Below, in pieces: positions 44,036-56,289 of a DNA stretch of 64,000 nt. Origin of the DNA: Silurus meridionalis (taxonomy: Eukaryota; Chordata; Actinopteri; Siluriformes; Siluridae). The DNA lies in contig NC_060901.1 in assembly GCF_014805685.1 (NCBI RefSeq), positions 24,066,905 through 24,130,904 on the forward strand. The letters run 5' to 3'. The position numbers were made by a program, and so were the translations under genes. Each line of letters starts with the position of its first letter. The stretch's first letter is position 1. The notes beneath the pieces were generated by a model that made no database searches, was not told the origin of the DNA, and saw only the letters and a program-made list of their open reading frames with translations.

Positions 44036-44039
44036 GCCG

Positions 44040-44178
44040 TGAAAAATGCAATTGGTAACGATCATTGTCAAATATAGTGAATCTTTAATACTCAGTAAAA
44101 ACTAGAAAGTAGCCAAACAATTACTGTGTTAAGTACAGTAACGAAGTACATTTACTCAAATACTTTGCACCACTGATG
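44040..44178. mobile_element. hAT-like repeat fragment
   Basis: Contains AATTGGTAACGATCATTGTC and CAGTAACGAAGTACATTTAC and ends TTGCACCACTGATG. It is the counterpart of 27975-28185. Confidence 0.5.
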
Positions 44179-44179
44179 A

Positions 44180-45260
44180 ACAGAATTTGTGATTTGCTAA
44201 TCAGGGACATAATATATTGCTCCTTTAAAGTTCATGTTCTATACCCACAAGTGGAAACACATACAGTAGTGTATGAAGGCTGATCCACACATGGCTGACA
44301 GTTGACCCAGGGACAGACTGACAGCAACCTGAGTCGAGACTATAACCATCAGAGACACATGATTTAAACCTGCTAACACAAACCACAGACCATGATTGGA
44401 CTAACTGTAAGTATGCGAGCAAGAGAGACGTCTCTGTTACACTACAGAAAGCCTACAGACTAAAATAGAGCACAGTTGCTTGGGCAGCATGAACACAACA
44501 GTGTTTATATCCTTGCAGTTCATTTGAGGCATGAGGAGAAACACCGGTTTTTATTGAGTTTTATGTCTTTCATTATTCTATTTACACACTATAAAAGTTA
44601 AGAGTTGTGCTCTTAAAAACAATGCCTACAAAAGAACTTTCCTCAAGTGACCACAGAGTTTCATTGTACAACAGCGCCCTCAAATGTTCTTTTGATTAAC
44701 GTGTAAGATTGAAGCAAACCTCAACAAGCAGATTACCATTTCCTGGAACATACAAACTTGTTATTTAAAAAGTGTACCTAGTGTAATATCATAACGCATT
44801 ATAACCTAGATTAGCCCGCATGCATATAGATTATGTACGCGCTGAAGTTCTCTCCCTGCATTATTCCTGTTTCCACATAACTGTTTTCACTTCTGTTAAA
44901 AAAACCTGATGCTAACTAATCCTACAAATTACGCTTAAATATACACTATATAGAAGAATGAAGATGATTATGAAGATTGTGGTCCTTTAAAGAAGTAGAT
45001 GCCGACCCCGTAAACATCCCGAACCATCTAGAGACGTACCAGTGCCAAATGGATCCCACTTCATGTGTGGAGTTTGGACACTGGACCTCCTTGAGTGTTT
45101 AAAGGCTCTGGCATGGAGAAGCTGGTGTTGGATCTGTGATGATGATGATGATGATTTGCAAATGTTGAGCTGTTTTATGAGTTGCTCAGTAGTTCCCAGT
45201 TTTATAACCATAATGACTGTATAAGACTGTAGAAAAAACATTACTCATAATCACACACTC
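44180..45260. other. Intergenic, nothing recognised apart from a short GAT run
   Basis: No gene recognised. A (GAT)n run lies at about 45136-45155. Confidence 0.35.
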
Positions 45261-45309
45261 CAGTACTCATGTTAGTTCTCACTCTCCAGTGTTCTGTATT
45301 GTTTAAAGG

Positions 45310-45625
45310 CTATAATCACACTCTTGATGTCACCCAAATGAGGATGGGTTACCCTTTTGAGTCTGGTTCCTCTCAAGGTTTCTTCCTCATAACATCTAAG
45401 GGAGTTTTTCCTTGCCACAGTCGCCACGGCTGCTCATTAGGGATAAATACACATCGTTCACCTTCACTGTTAAAATCTGTTGCCATAAAGTTTTAAGCAC
45501 AAACTTGTAGAGAACGTCTCTTCAATTTAATTGATTTTTACATGTATACAGCTTTAATCAATGGACATTGTCTCAAAGCAGCTTTACACAGGTAAAGCGG
45601 TAAGGATTTTCTACACTTGTTCATT
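45310..45625. repeat. Two family A fragments tail to tail
   Basis: 45310-45500 is a sense copy (AATGAGGATGGGTTACCC, CTCTCAAGGTTTCTTCC) and 45545-45625 is an antisense tail (AATGGACATTGTCTCAAAGC, AGCTTTACAC). A near-identical sense centre is at 60665-60790. Confidence 0.65.
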
Positions 45626-45714
45626 ATAATTGCACGTTTGAGACATAGTTTGACAAATTTCAAGAAGAACATGGGAGCCCTGACTTCAAATGTCAGTGAA
45701 CACCTTTGGGCAGT

Positions 45715-46065
45715 GGTGAACAGTAACGAAGTAATTTGTTTCAGTACTTAAGTAGCTTTTTTTGTGTATCGGTACGTTACTAAAGTGTTTCCATTTGGGA
45801 AAAAAATTACCTGAATTTCATTACATTTCTAAATCAAATAATTTACTTAATACTTAACTACATTTTGTGTCGTTCCTTTTTCTTTATGAGGATAAAAACT
45901 TAACTGGTCAAACACACATCAAGCCACCAATCAGGTTCGAGCATGCGCTCTGTTTTGAATTTGTTTTGATTGGCGCTTAGTGTATCTACTTATCGCCAAC
46001 ATATAGTTCAGCGTCAGTTCAACGGCAAGCAGAACATTTTGAGAGGAATAAATGATGGAAGAAAC
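45715..46065. mobile_element. hAT-like element, partial
   Basis: Starts GGGCAGTGGTGAACAGTAAC and includes CAAGCCACCAATCAGGTTCG and TTGATTGGCGCTTAGTGTAT. The same text is inverted at 58390-58575. Confidence 0.55.
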
Positions 46066-46069
46066 TCCA

Positions 46070-47070
46070 GACTCCAGAACATTAGAGTCTTTTCACATAG
46101 ACTGAGATGATTAAGCAAAAGTTTGGTGACAAAAATGATAACAGGAACATTAGTCGTAATATATCATAGTACTTTGTATTGTACTCTTAAACCTTGGTGA
46201 GTGGGACTTTGAATTTTTCAACAGACGGTTGAGTTTGAATCAAAGTCCTGCCAAGCTACCAAATTCAGATTTTTTTGGGGGGGAAATTATGTCTGCCAAA
46301 AGAATACCATTATTAAATGGAAGTTTCCAATGACATTACTTTAAATGGATACATGGTCCTTGCTTTTCTCCGATTCTCTTTGGAGAAATGTGTCATTGAT
46401 TTACTGTTTAAGTGGCTCCTTGACTATAATTAGCATCTGACTTTTGTTCTTAATCCAAACTGAAATTACCTCAGAATACCTTTTGTAGGTTTCCATACAA
46501 TATAATATTTATAAATCCAAAATCACATTACCTCCAAGTTTTGCGTTTGAAGTCTGCATTAACGTTGACTCCAACAGATCTCAGCTAACAGAGATGCAAC
46601 CTCTGACCTTTAGTTTTGCTCAATGGGAAATGGCAAGGCATTTTTAAAGAAATGTATCCTATGATACAAATACAGTGAAGCTCTCAGCTATTATAAACAA
46701 AGACAATACAAAAGAAACCCTTCTGACATATAGCTTAAAACTTGGAGACAAGAGAGTTAACATTAAATCAGCTAGTTTAAAAAAAAAGACTTCTCTCATG
46801 CTGTGTGAATTTGATGTACAGTGAGTTCAGCTGCTGTATTTTACATTCAAATGTTGATTATAAATCAGCTGTCAATTGGCAAATGGAATTCCACTGGGGT
46901 TTTTTTCTGACAGTTGTATGCCACATTTACACAAGAAATACTGAAGTATAAATGAATCACTTTAATACTCCATCCAGTACATGCACGTTTACACCTGACG
47001 GGACATACAGTATTATACGACTATACAATATATACAGTTAAAATTAATATAAACTGCTGCAATGGCTTGG
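46070..47070. other. Intergenic, nothing recognised
   Basis: AT-rich sequence; no gene or clear repeat family. Confidence 0.35.
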
Positions 47071-47079
47071 GACTACAGT

Positions 47080-47415
47080 TCAATTCAATTCAATTCATTT
47101 TTATTTGTGTAGAGTTTTTAACAATGAACATTGTCTCACTGTTTAAGAAACCTTGAGAGGAACCATACTCAAGAGGGAAACCATCCTCATCTGGGTTGCA
47201 CCGAATGTCCATTTATTGCAGATAAACGATGTTGCGGGGTACAGTGATGATGATCAGAAGCAAACTGTGGTCCTGAGTCAGTGTAGCAGACTGTTGACGT
47301 TAACTACAGTCCAAATCCATCCTCAAAGCTCCTGTTCTTACTCCGGAATTTCATGGAACCACCCAAGGCATTGATGACAAACCATCCCCAGCTGCACAGA
47401 GTCGCCTCCAATCAG
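47080..47415 (-). repeat. Family A repeat, antisense copy
   Basis: Begins AATTCAATTCAATTCATTTT and TTAACAATGAACATTGTC, then runs to CCATCCCCAGCTGCACAGAG, matching 31780-32030 closely. Confidence 0.75.
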
Positions 47416-47449
47416 GCCTGTTTAAGTTGCTATGAACAGTTTTGCTTTC

Positions 47450-47720
47450 ATGCATCCATTAGTGAACAGTTGAAAACCTCAGCAGTGATGGGACTATGAT
47501 GAATGGACTTTTGGAGTCTGGTTCCTCTCAAGGTTTCATCATATCATCTCAGGGAGTTCTTTTTCCTTACCAATGTCTCACTTATTAGGGATAAATTTGA
47601 AAGGCCTAATTTCTAATGCTGAAATTTATATTTGAAATCTATATAATTCTGTAAAGCTCCTTTAGGACAATGTCCATTGTCAAAAGCACTACACATATAC
47701 ATTTCAATTGAACTCAATCA
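47450..47720 (+). repeat. Family A repeat, sense copy
   Basis: GAGTCTGGTTCCTCTCAAGG through TTAGGACAATGTCCATTGTC and CATTTCAATTGAACTC. With 47080-47415 it forms an inverted pair. Confidence 0.7.
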
Positions 47721-47929
47721 AATCTGTAAGAAGGTTTTCATGTAAAGTGGAATGCATGTTCCAATGCTTCGTTGTTGTCTTTCCTCTGCAAATGAATCTC
47801 ATTTTAAAATGACAGTCCCAACATTTTATCAAGTAAAAGAATCACTGCAGATTCCCAGATGAAGATTTTGCTTACGAGGCATTTTTTATCATTATTCAAT
47901 TTCCTTTCATAAAACAGTTCAGTTTTCCA

Positions 47930-48382
47930 ACATGAAAGTCAGTAGGAGTAAGACAGAGTTCATGTGTGTGAATGAGAGGGGGGGCAGTGGAGGGGTGCGG
48001 ATGCAAGGAGAAGAGATGGAGAAGGTGGAGGAGTTCAGGTACCTAGGGTTTAACAGTGTAAAATAATGGAGAGTGTGTTAGAGAAGTGAAGAAAAGAGTG
48101 CAGGCAGGGTGGAGTGGGTGGAGAAGAGTGATAGCAGAGCTGAAGATGTTGAGATTTTCAATGGGAGTGACGATGATGGACAGGATTAGAAATGAGTTTA
48201 TCAGAGGGACAGCGCATGTAGGACGTTTTGGAGACAAAGTGAGGGAGGAAGGAGGAAAAGAGGAGGGCTAAGGATGTGGTGAAGGAAGACATGCAGGTCG
48301 TCGGTTTAAAAGTAGCAGATGTAGAGGACAGAGGAGTATGGAGACGGATGATCCACTGTGGCAACCCCTAATGGGATCAGCC
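47930..48382 (+). mobile_element. RTE-like LINE 3' region with internal deletion
   Basis: GTCAGTAGGAGTAAGACAGA and TGTGTGTGAATGAGAGG encode the VSRSKTE.MCVNE region; then VKKRVQAGWSGWRRVIAELK joins directly to the [20 protein letters not shown] region, skipping the segment kept in other copies. It ends CTGTGGCAACCCCTAATGGG. Confidence 0.78.
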
Positions 48383-48384
48383 AA

Positions 48385-48740
48385 ACATAATCCAACATTG
48401 GGTTGTCCAACATAATGACAACCCAACACAATGACACCTGCATTGCTGAGGAAGCTGAGGGTGAAGGTGAAGATGATAGAGTGGCCAAGTATGTCTCCCC
48501 ACCTGAACCTTATTGACCAACTGTGGGCATCCTCAAGCGAAAGCTGATGAAGTGCCAAGTGTTTAACATCCAGCAGCTCTGTGATGTCATTATGGAGGAG
48601 TGGAAGAGGATCTCAGCAACAACCTGTGCAGTTCTGGTGAATTCCATGTTCAGGAGGATTGAGGCAGTGCTGGATAACAATGGTTTTAAAAAAAAATATT
48701 CACACTTTGGACACAGTTTTGACATGTTCACTTAGGGTGG
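48385..48740 (+). mobile_element. Tc1-like transposase C-terminal fragment
   Basis: GILKRKLMKCQVFNIQQLCD and VIMEEWKRISATTCAVLVNS are the C-terminus of a Tc1 DDE transposase, preceded by GGCCAAGTATGTCTCCCCAC (WPKYVSP). A frameshift and missing N-terminus make it a relic. It abuts the LINE end. Confidence 0.75.
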
Positions 48741-49049
48741 ACTTGGAATGTTTGAAAATATTTGCTGTGGTAAAACTCCTGGATTTTTTTTCGCAGCGCC
48801 ATGTTTTACTGCTCAAAAGTGTCATTCCTGATTCTGGATGATTTCTAGTACATTATGATGTTCGTATAGTAAATATATGAGGACCATTGCAGACAATCCT
48901 GAATGCATGAGTCTACATGAGTTGGTTTCATCGTCGGAAGTCTGGGGTATTTCTGTATAATGATGGTCCTGGTAAATAATAATAACAAAAACAATGAAAT
49001 ATCGGTAGGCTTTATTGGTTTGAATGTTTTGTAATATTGCAGAATGATT

Positions 49050-49765
49050 TGTGCTTTATTTTGTTTTATATTTATTAGGAATCTGTAATAAATGCAGTTA
49101 AAAAAAAGGGTTTCCTGAGGTACAACTCGCTAAAACAGAGTATTTATCATACATAAACCTGAACCTAGGTAGTGTTTTACTGGAGAACGCAGGAACATTT
49201 TTATAACAAGCACGCATCCTCTTCTCCTCATGTATAGAGGAATGAAACGCACTAAATGTGAAGGCATTTTTAAGGTTTAATGTTTAAAATTTTATCTGAA
49301 ATCAAACCCAGAGATTGTGAACTTTCTGCTCTCTTCCGAATGTTGGTCTACCATAATAACAACTGCAAATGTCCTTCCGTTCCAAACCCAACAGCGACTC
49401 TAAAACCGGGTATAACAAATGACCAAACCACTTTTTTTCTTAAATTTTTCTTTTTTTAAACAAAGCAAAAAGCATTCTTAATAATAAAAAAATGACAAAA
49501 GATAAATTCATTTGTACACAGTCTTTTGTCATGTTTTGAATATATTAAATTAGGCCCATCCATGCACTTAAGCTGTCCTGGTGGATTTTTAATTCCCCCG
49601 TTAAAAATACGGGTATCACATGATCATGTGTACGTACACACACACACACACAAACACACCACACAATCACACAAACACTCAAGCGCACACACATACAATG
49701 TGAGTGCTCTTTGGAATGCTATCTCCACTTGAGTTCTAGGAGATATCAATTCTTTGTGCCAACAT
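49050..49765 (-). other. ust: Candidate 3' UTR of ust
   Basis: AT-rich sequence follows the stop codon on the minus strand and includes a CA/GT microsatellite near 49636-49698. An AATAAA on the minus strand (TTTATT at about 49053-49058 on plus) could be the poly(A) signal. The end is therefore a guess. Confidence 0.3.
49636..49698. repeat. Imperfect CA-rich tract in the ust 3' region
   Basis: CACA-rich sequence with interruptions. Confidence 0.8.
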
Positions 49766-50067
49766 TCAAGGCTGCACCAACCAATTGTTGGCATCTTCCA
49801 GAGCAGTATCGTCCTCCTCATCTTCATCGTCCTCGTCCAGTGGGTCGTTCGTTCGCAGAGCGAGTTCTCGCAGGAAGTCGGGCTCTCGGGCTGAGCTCGG
49901 ACGTTTCGACTTGAGGCCGATTTTCTTCTTGGCCAGGTGGAACTGGTCGCGCACAAAGTAGTACAAGTCGTATTCGTACCTCATGCGGCGGTACAGCACC
50001 TGTAAGGCATCCAGCGTGGGCATGTGCTTCTTCACTGTGCCTGTCAGGTTACCCACCTTCCAGAAAG
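49766..50067 (-). CDS. ust: ust last coding exon
   Basis: The exon follows acceptor TCACAG and encodes AFWKVGNLTGTVKKHM, LYRRMRYEYDLYYFVRDQFH, a variable serine/arginine linker and an acidic tail, with TGA at 49768-49766. NLT is a potential N-glycosylation sequon. The human protein also ends in an acidic tail, but of different sequence. Confidence 0.88.
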
Positions 50068-51382
50068 CTGTGAAAGGAAGACACGAGGCAGATTACCAAA
50101 TGGTAATACTAGATGTCTCCCCCATTATGAACAAATCTTGCGCTTGATTCTGTAGACCTGCACCTAATCACTGCTTCTGGAATCATAAACACTGTGATAT
50201 GTTTATCCCAGAATTTCAATTTATTCTCACACACAATACATGGACAAAGGTTTTGGACACCTGAGAATACGATTGGTTTGTGCTTATGTGTTGAACATCC
50301 CATTTGACAATTCGTACCCATTTACTCTTCTAATAACGTCCACTCTCCTGGGAAGATGTTCCTGTAGATTTTGTGGAGATTTGTGCTCATTCAGCCACAA
50401 GGGTGTAATTTAAGGCCATTTAAGATCTTCCACGCCTACCCATGTAAAGAATGTCTTCATAGAGCTGTCTTTGTGTACAGGAGAATCGTCATGCTGGAAC
50501 AGGATTGGGTCTCCTACCTCAAGTAAAGGAAAAATTTCATGCTACTGCATCCAAAGACGTTTTTATACAACTGTGTGCCACATTTTTGTGGGAACAGTTT
50601 AGGGAAGAACCACATATGGCTGGAAAAGTCATGGGTCCCATTACAGGTGAAATGAACAACACTGATCATCTGATTACAATGGCACATGTCAAGGGGTTGG
50701 ATTAGACTGCAAGGGAACGGTCAGTTGGAAGTTGATGTGTCGGAAGCAGGAAATAATATATGACTAATACCGGTCACTTACTTTTTACCTTTTAATTACA
50801 TCTTAACTGTTTCCCAATATATTAGTGTTTGTTCATATTCAGTGTGCAAAAGGATTTTCTTGGTGTGTACCTGGGCTGTGGTAGATGTTCAGCACGTCGC
50901 CGAAGTAGTGAGGTAGCAGTCTCTCGAGCAGGAGCAACACATCCTCCAGCTCCTCCAAAATTCCCACTAGGAGGAAGTTCTCCAGGACGTTCTGTTTTGC
51001 CCTTTCTAGTGCCCAAACCCCGGGCTCCCTGTCTCACACACACAGGGCACATCTTTTAATAACAGTTCAGAAGATACTTCGCCCCATAAATCAGATTAGA
51101 TTCAGGTCAGACTTCAGTCAGCTGGTACTTGGATAAAGAACCAGGAATCTGCATGTGGAATGTAGCTGAAGCTCTTGTTTTTTGACAGGTTGGATGTTGA
51201 TGGCTTGTATCATGTCACTCAATTTTACATGCCTGTACAACAAGTTTACTATTAGTGAAGATGAAGTTTGTCTGATGGCTCTACCTGCACTGAGGATGCT
51301 GACCACAGAAATACGGCACGATGTAGAAAAGGCGAGGATTTGAGCACTCCGGAAAGTTCTCCATGATGCACACGTTAATGTC
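49766..51382 (-). CDS. ust: Uronyl 2-sulfotransferase homologue (last three coding exons; 5' part beyond the right edge)
   Basis: Minus-strand exons 51382-51285, 51028-50871 and 50067-49766 join in frame (phases 0, 2, 1) and code for 184 residues plus a stop. The order DINVCIMENFPECSNPRLFY, PYFCGQHPQCREPGVWALER, FLLVGILEELEDVLLLLER, NLTGTVKKHMPT and YEYDLYYFVRDQFHLAKKKI matches the C-terminal half of UST, a Golgi type II enzyme that 2-O-sulfates iduronic/glucuronic acid in dermatan and chondroitin sulfate using PAPS. Catalytic N-terminal exons with the 5'-phosphosulfate-binding loop are not seen from 51383 to 64000, so the next intron is longer than 12.6 kb, as expected for this long-intron gene. 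The C-tail is strongly acidic (DEDDEDEEDD) and ends NNWLVQP. Teleosts can have two ust copies; I cannot tell which this is. Confidence 0.88.
50225..50710. mobile_element. Tc1/mariner-derived element in the last ust intron
   Basis: Begins ACAATACATGGACAAAGGTT and TTGGACACCTGAGAATACGA, then CTTCTGGGAAGATG-type text, GGAACAGGATTGGGTCTCCT and AACCACATATGGCTGGAAAA. It fills most of the 803-bp intron between ust exons. Confidence 0.65.
50871..51028 (-). CDS. ust: ust penultimate exon
   Basis: The 158-bp exon follows acceptor GAGACAG and ends CCCAG|GTACAC. It encodes EPGVWALERAKQNVLENFLL and EELEDVLLLLERLLPHYF, the region that follows the PAPS-binding domain in 2-O-sulfotransferases. Confidence 0.9.
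51285..51382 (-). CDS. ust: ust antepenultimate in-window exon
   Basis: This 98-bp exon follows polypyrimidine acceptor TTTCTGTGCAG and ends GCAG|GTAGAG. It encodes DINVCIMENFPECSNPRLFY and then YFCGQHPQC with a split arginine codon. The cysteine-rich pattern is diagnostic of UST. Confidence 0.9.
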
Positions 51383-51703
51383 CTGCACAGAAAGAGAGGG
51401 AAGAAGGAAGACAGGTTTGACAGACAGAGTGAGACTATTGAAGATAACAGGGAAACAAACATCATCACAATACAGATTATAAACACACGACATGATGGAT
51501 GATAAACACATGATGGAGCTTCTGCCATGGTTGAAAAGTAATAATTATCCACAAAAGATGTATAAGAACAAATTTTGTAATACACTGTGTCCAGAAGAGT
51601 CTGCAACTCCGTCCATAATCCACTAATGAACTTTATGAAAATGCATAAATAAATGTTTTTGCAAAATGTAGTAATTGCATGTGCTCAGAAGGGGGCGCTG
51701 TTA

Positions 51704-51707
<4 letters not shown>

Positions 51708-51782
<75 letters not shown>
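51708..51782. repeat. (CT)n(CA)n compound microsatellite
   Basis: About 15 CT units followed by about 21 CA units. Confidence 0.96.
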
Positions 51783-51783
<1 letters not shown>

Positions 51784-51984
51784 TAGCACACACTACTCGA
51801 GGAATTCAGAGGAAGTCGTTCATTACAGGGATTGACCCTTTAAGTGAACACAAGACAAACAACACAAACACAATATAATGACTTCCTGTAGGAGTGTTGC
51901 TCCATTTTACTGATATGATGTGAAAACGAAAAGCAAAACCATGGAAAAAATTCTCGGCCTGGGAATCCACGAAAATGCGTAGTA

Positions 51985-52210
51985 AGAACGGGAGCTTTGA
52001 GGATGGATTTGGACTGTAGTTAATGTCAACAGTCTGCTACACTGATTAAGGACCACAGTTAGCTCTGATCACCATCAATGTTCCCCACAACATCGTTTAT
52101 CTGTAATAAATGGACATTTGGTGCAACCCAGATGAGGATGAGGTTCCCTCTTGAATCTGGTTCCTCTCAAGGTTTCTTCTTTATGCATCTCAGGGAGTTT
52201 TTTTATTCAC
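51985..52210 (+). repeat. Family A repeat, sense copy without tail
   Basis: GAGGATGGATTTGGACTGTA, GATGTTGTGGGG-complement text, CCAGATGAGGATGAGGTTCC and CTCAGGGAGTTTTTTTATTC. It is truncated before the L2-like tail. Confidence 0.7.
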
Positions 52211-52545
52211 AAGAACTAGGAGACCCAAACGTGTTCCAGCCTTAGACAAAGCCAGTCCCGTGGAGATGTGCTTTACATGGGTTGGAGTGGAACATCTCCT
52301 GCTATAGAGCTCTGACCTCAACCCTAGTTGAAAATTGGAATGGCACTTCAGGCCTTCTCACCTCAACTACATCAGTACCTGACTTTACTAACACCCTTGT
52401 GGCTGAATGAGCACAAATCTCCACAAAAAATCTTCCCAGAAGAATGTAGATTATTATAACAGTAAATGGGAACAAAGTGTGGAAAGGGATGAAAAAGCAC
52501 ATATGAATCTTATGGTCAGGCGTCCACAAACGTGTCCATACTGCG
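52206..52545. mobile_element. Tc1/mariner-derived fragment
   Basis: ACTAGGAGACCCAAACGTGT, GTTGGAGTGGAACATCTCCT, AATGAGCACAAATCTCCAC and the end ATGGTCAGGCGTCCACAAAC. It directly follows the family A copy. Confidence 0.68.
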
Positions 52546-52658
52546 GTCGATACATCGTGTTCTTCAGGAGACGTCTGAGGTTTTCCACAAATGCATCATT
52601 CAAAAAAACCTGTTGAAGGATGTGATTATATGTTTCTCTATCTATATCACCCCGTTCC

Positions 52659-52665
<7 letters not shown>

Positions 52666-52696
<31 letters not shown>
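52666..52696. repeat. (CT)n microsatellite
   Basis: A CT run of about 15 units. Confidence 0.93.
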
Positions 52697-52698
<2 letters not shown>

Positions 52699-53329
52699 TA
52701 AAAAAGCAAAAATGAATATCTGCCCTTAAAAAAAGTGCTGAATTATGAAATTTAGCTGTAGGAAGATCAACAGACCATGTTTACTTATAACACGTCTTTG
52801 ACCTTCACTATGTGTCCTTTTAACCTTCATTTTGTGTGTCTCGATAAATGTTTTAAACTCGAGTTTAAAAAAAAAGGGATAGAGTTCATATAAAGTCATA
52901 GTGTCAACTTTAACTAATGTGTAAAAAACGGATTAAGTTGAATCAGGGTGCTGAGCCACGCAAAGAATTCGACCCGGTTCTTTTGGACATTGCTGGAACT
53001 CAATTCAACTCATAGATTCACAAATATAATGAAATGTAACAAAACTCATAAAAAATATGCGTAACTGAAAATACACCGTAGTAGTACATTTACTCCACTC
53101 TATTTAGCTGTAGATCAACTTTTGGAGTTTGTATTTATTTTTTAGTACTTGAGTTTAGAAAACTCCACTAGATCATCAAAATTATGTGATACACCAGAGA
53201 AGCAAAAGTCCCGCATTTGTCTCATATAATATGACAGGTCGAGTCTGCTTATGTCTGGGTTATATAGCCCCATAAGCTTATATCCAGTCCAGTGTTTAGT
53301 GAATCAATTGGGAAGTGGAAACGTAACGA

Positions 53330-53460
53330 AAATGGTATCTGGTAGGTGATTAAGATCGGAAGGTTGTGAGTTTAAATCCCAGCACCACCAGATTGCCACA
53401 GCTGGGCCCTCATCCCTTAATTTCTCAGTAGTATACAAGATATAATTGTTGTGCGTACGG
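53330..53460 (+). repeat. tRNA-derived SINE fragment
   Basis: GATTAAGATCGGAAGGTTGT and GAGTTTAAATCCCAGCACCA (B box) and CTGGGCCCTCATCCCTTAAT match ostariophysan SINE text. A second B-box-like stretch (GAGTTCAAATCTA) lies near 53808. Confidence 0.55.
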
Positions 53461-53623
53461 GCTGAATGCTGTAAATGTAGAATATATACATGGTAAAGGA
53501 ACGACCTGAGAGTGATCTATCTGTAAGTGCCTATAAACTGTCTGTCGTTGCCTCTGGTTTGGCACTAAAGCACACTGTGGTTTCATGCAATGTGCAAAAC
53601 TACTCAATTGCCGGCGAAGAAAA

Positions 53624-53651
53624 GGGCGCACACACACACACACACACACAC
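53624..53651. repeat. (CA)n microsatellite
   Basis: About 13 CA units. Confidence 0.93.
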
Positions 53652-54179
53652 TTAAACAGCAGGCAGATGTGCTGTATTTGAGCAAAAACTCTATGAAATT
53701 CCACACATTTAGCTGCACGTTAAACCGAGCTGAGCAAAGTGTGAGAAAGAAGGCGATATAAAGAACGAAAGTGAAGGACACAGCAACACTGTCAGCTAAA
53801 AGGCTACGAGTTCAAATCTAAATATTTGGCGAACGACCCAGAAAAACTCCCTAGGGTCACTGAAACTTCGGCCACTTGACCCTGTACTCAGACTGTACTG
53901 TGTCTCATTACGAATCTTTTTTTGTGCATAAGAAATAACAGACACTAAACAGGAAGTGACTCCGACTATAAAGAGGAAATGCTTCAGATAAATGCGTTTC
54001 GATAAAAGAATGCTCGTTCAGCATGTAGAATGAGACTCTTGTACTTTTAGCCTGAAGATGAAACCTGTAGTGTTTCGTTAAAGCGTGAAGATTTTGACAC
54101 TTCGTAGACTCAACATTACAGGTTTTCTTCGTTGCTTTGGAGAATTTCTTGAGTCGTAATTATGTGGTTTTTTTTGTCG

Positions 54180-54400
54180 CCAATTTAAGGTGCACGAGAT
54201 TCACCTTTGACCTATTTTAGAGAACTGGTTGATCATTGGTTGATCTGCACGATTCATCAATTTGAAACACATTTACAAAAAAAAAGTTGAATAGAAATTT
54301 ACGCTAGACAGATGATGACATCTGGATTAACAATTTGATCGAAGCAACGAGAAATGGTTTGTGCACAAGTGGCTACATGATGTAAAGGTTGAACAAGTAG
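54180..54400. repeat. Dispersed repeat B, copy 2
   Basis: AGATTCACCTTTGACCTATT, TTAGAGAACTGGTTGATCAT and GTTGAATAGAAATTTACGCT, then TTTGATCGAAGCAACGAGAA, in the order found at 34430-34830. Confidence 0.65.
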
Positions 54401-54404
54401 TTTT

Positions 54405-55435
54405 GAGGATTTCATATCTGATCTGAGAAACGCTCCAAAGCAGCAAATCCTGTACCAAAAAACCAATTGGTGGGGGGTTTGTTGACTATAGGGGGTTCCT
54501 TCACGAGCCCCGGGTGGTGGTTAAATGAGATCATGTACACCAGCTTAGACCCTGATGTCATATATGTGCACTTTCTCATTTGTGCTCCAATCTCCTGCCT
54601 AATGTGTTTACGTCCTGTTTTTTTCCATGTTGCTTTAAATCCATTATCAGGAACTCCAGAGCACTGATCATATACAGTGCATTACATCCAAACATCTTGG
54701 ACATATTTGTGTTTCTTAGCATAACAAGAGCAAAATTTAAGGGTGTGTATTTTACCCCGCAAGAATAACGCTCTCAACTAGCCGTGCTGTCAGAGTCACT
54801 CAGATCTCTGTAGGCTTTTGTAGGTCTCATTTATCAAACTGGACACAAATAGTTTCCTTGTAACGTTTACACAAGAAATTCTGTATTTTTGAAAATTCCC
54901 ATACATTTAGCAGAGAAAAATTAAGTAAGGATTATTAGCCTCATTAAAGCCGTCCACATCAGTTACTTTTTCAGACGTGAGGATGTTCATGTAATTTCAA
55001 ACACATTTCTGAGTTGGACCTGAATTATTTAAAGAGCTCTTCTTGTGGACCATTCGCACCACCTCATGGTAGCATTTAAACGGTGATTTGAGCAGAGTGC
55101 ACATTAATTACACATTATTTTGATTTGTGTGCAAAGACTTCTGTCTCAGAGAGATTGTCGTCTCTCCAGTGAGCTTCCCATGATGCTTCACTGATCTGTG
55201 CATACTTTGAAGTATGTCCCAATGTTTCAGATCCCTGCTGTCAACAAATAACCACATCCATGATGCAGCACTGCCAAGTCAAGCAAACAATTTAGGAAAA
55301 GTTCGCAAAGACGGCTTCATGCAGTGAGCAGTAGATTTCTTATCCATTCAACCTTATCCAGCTCTATCATGTAATACAGTGTGAGAGGAAAAGTGCAAAG
55401 AAACATCTGATACATCAAGTACACCAGAACTGTAG
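54405..55435. other. Presumed ust intron, nothing recognised
   Basis: AT-rich sequence without an identified element. Confidence 0.35.
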
Positions 55436-55439
55436 CAGA

Positions 55440-56190
<751 letters not shown>

Positions 56191-56289
56191 GGAAAAACAC
56201 TGAACCTGAAAATGCAATATGACGCCTTTAAAGATAAAACACATGCTGCTCTGTCCAATGTCCTGAAAACCCTCAGTCTGTTCTTCTCA

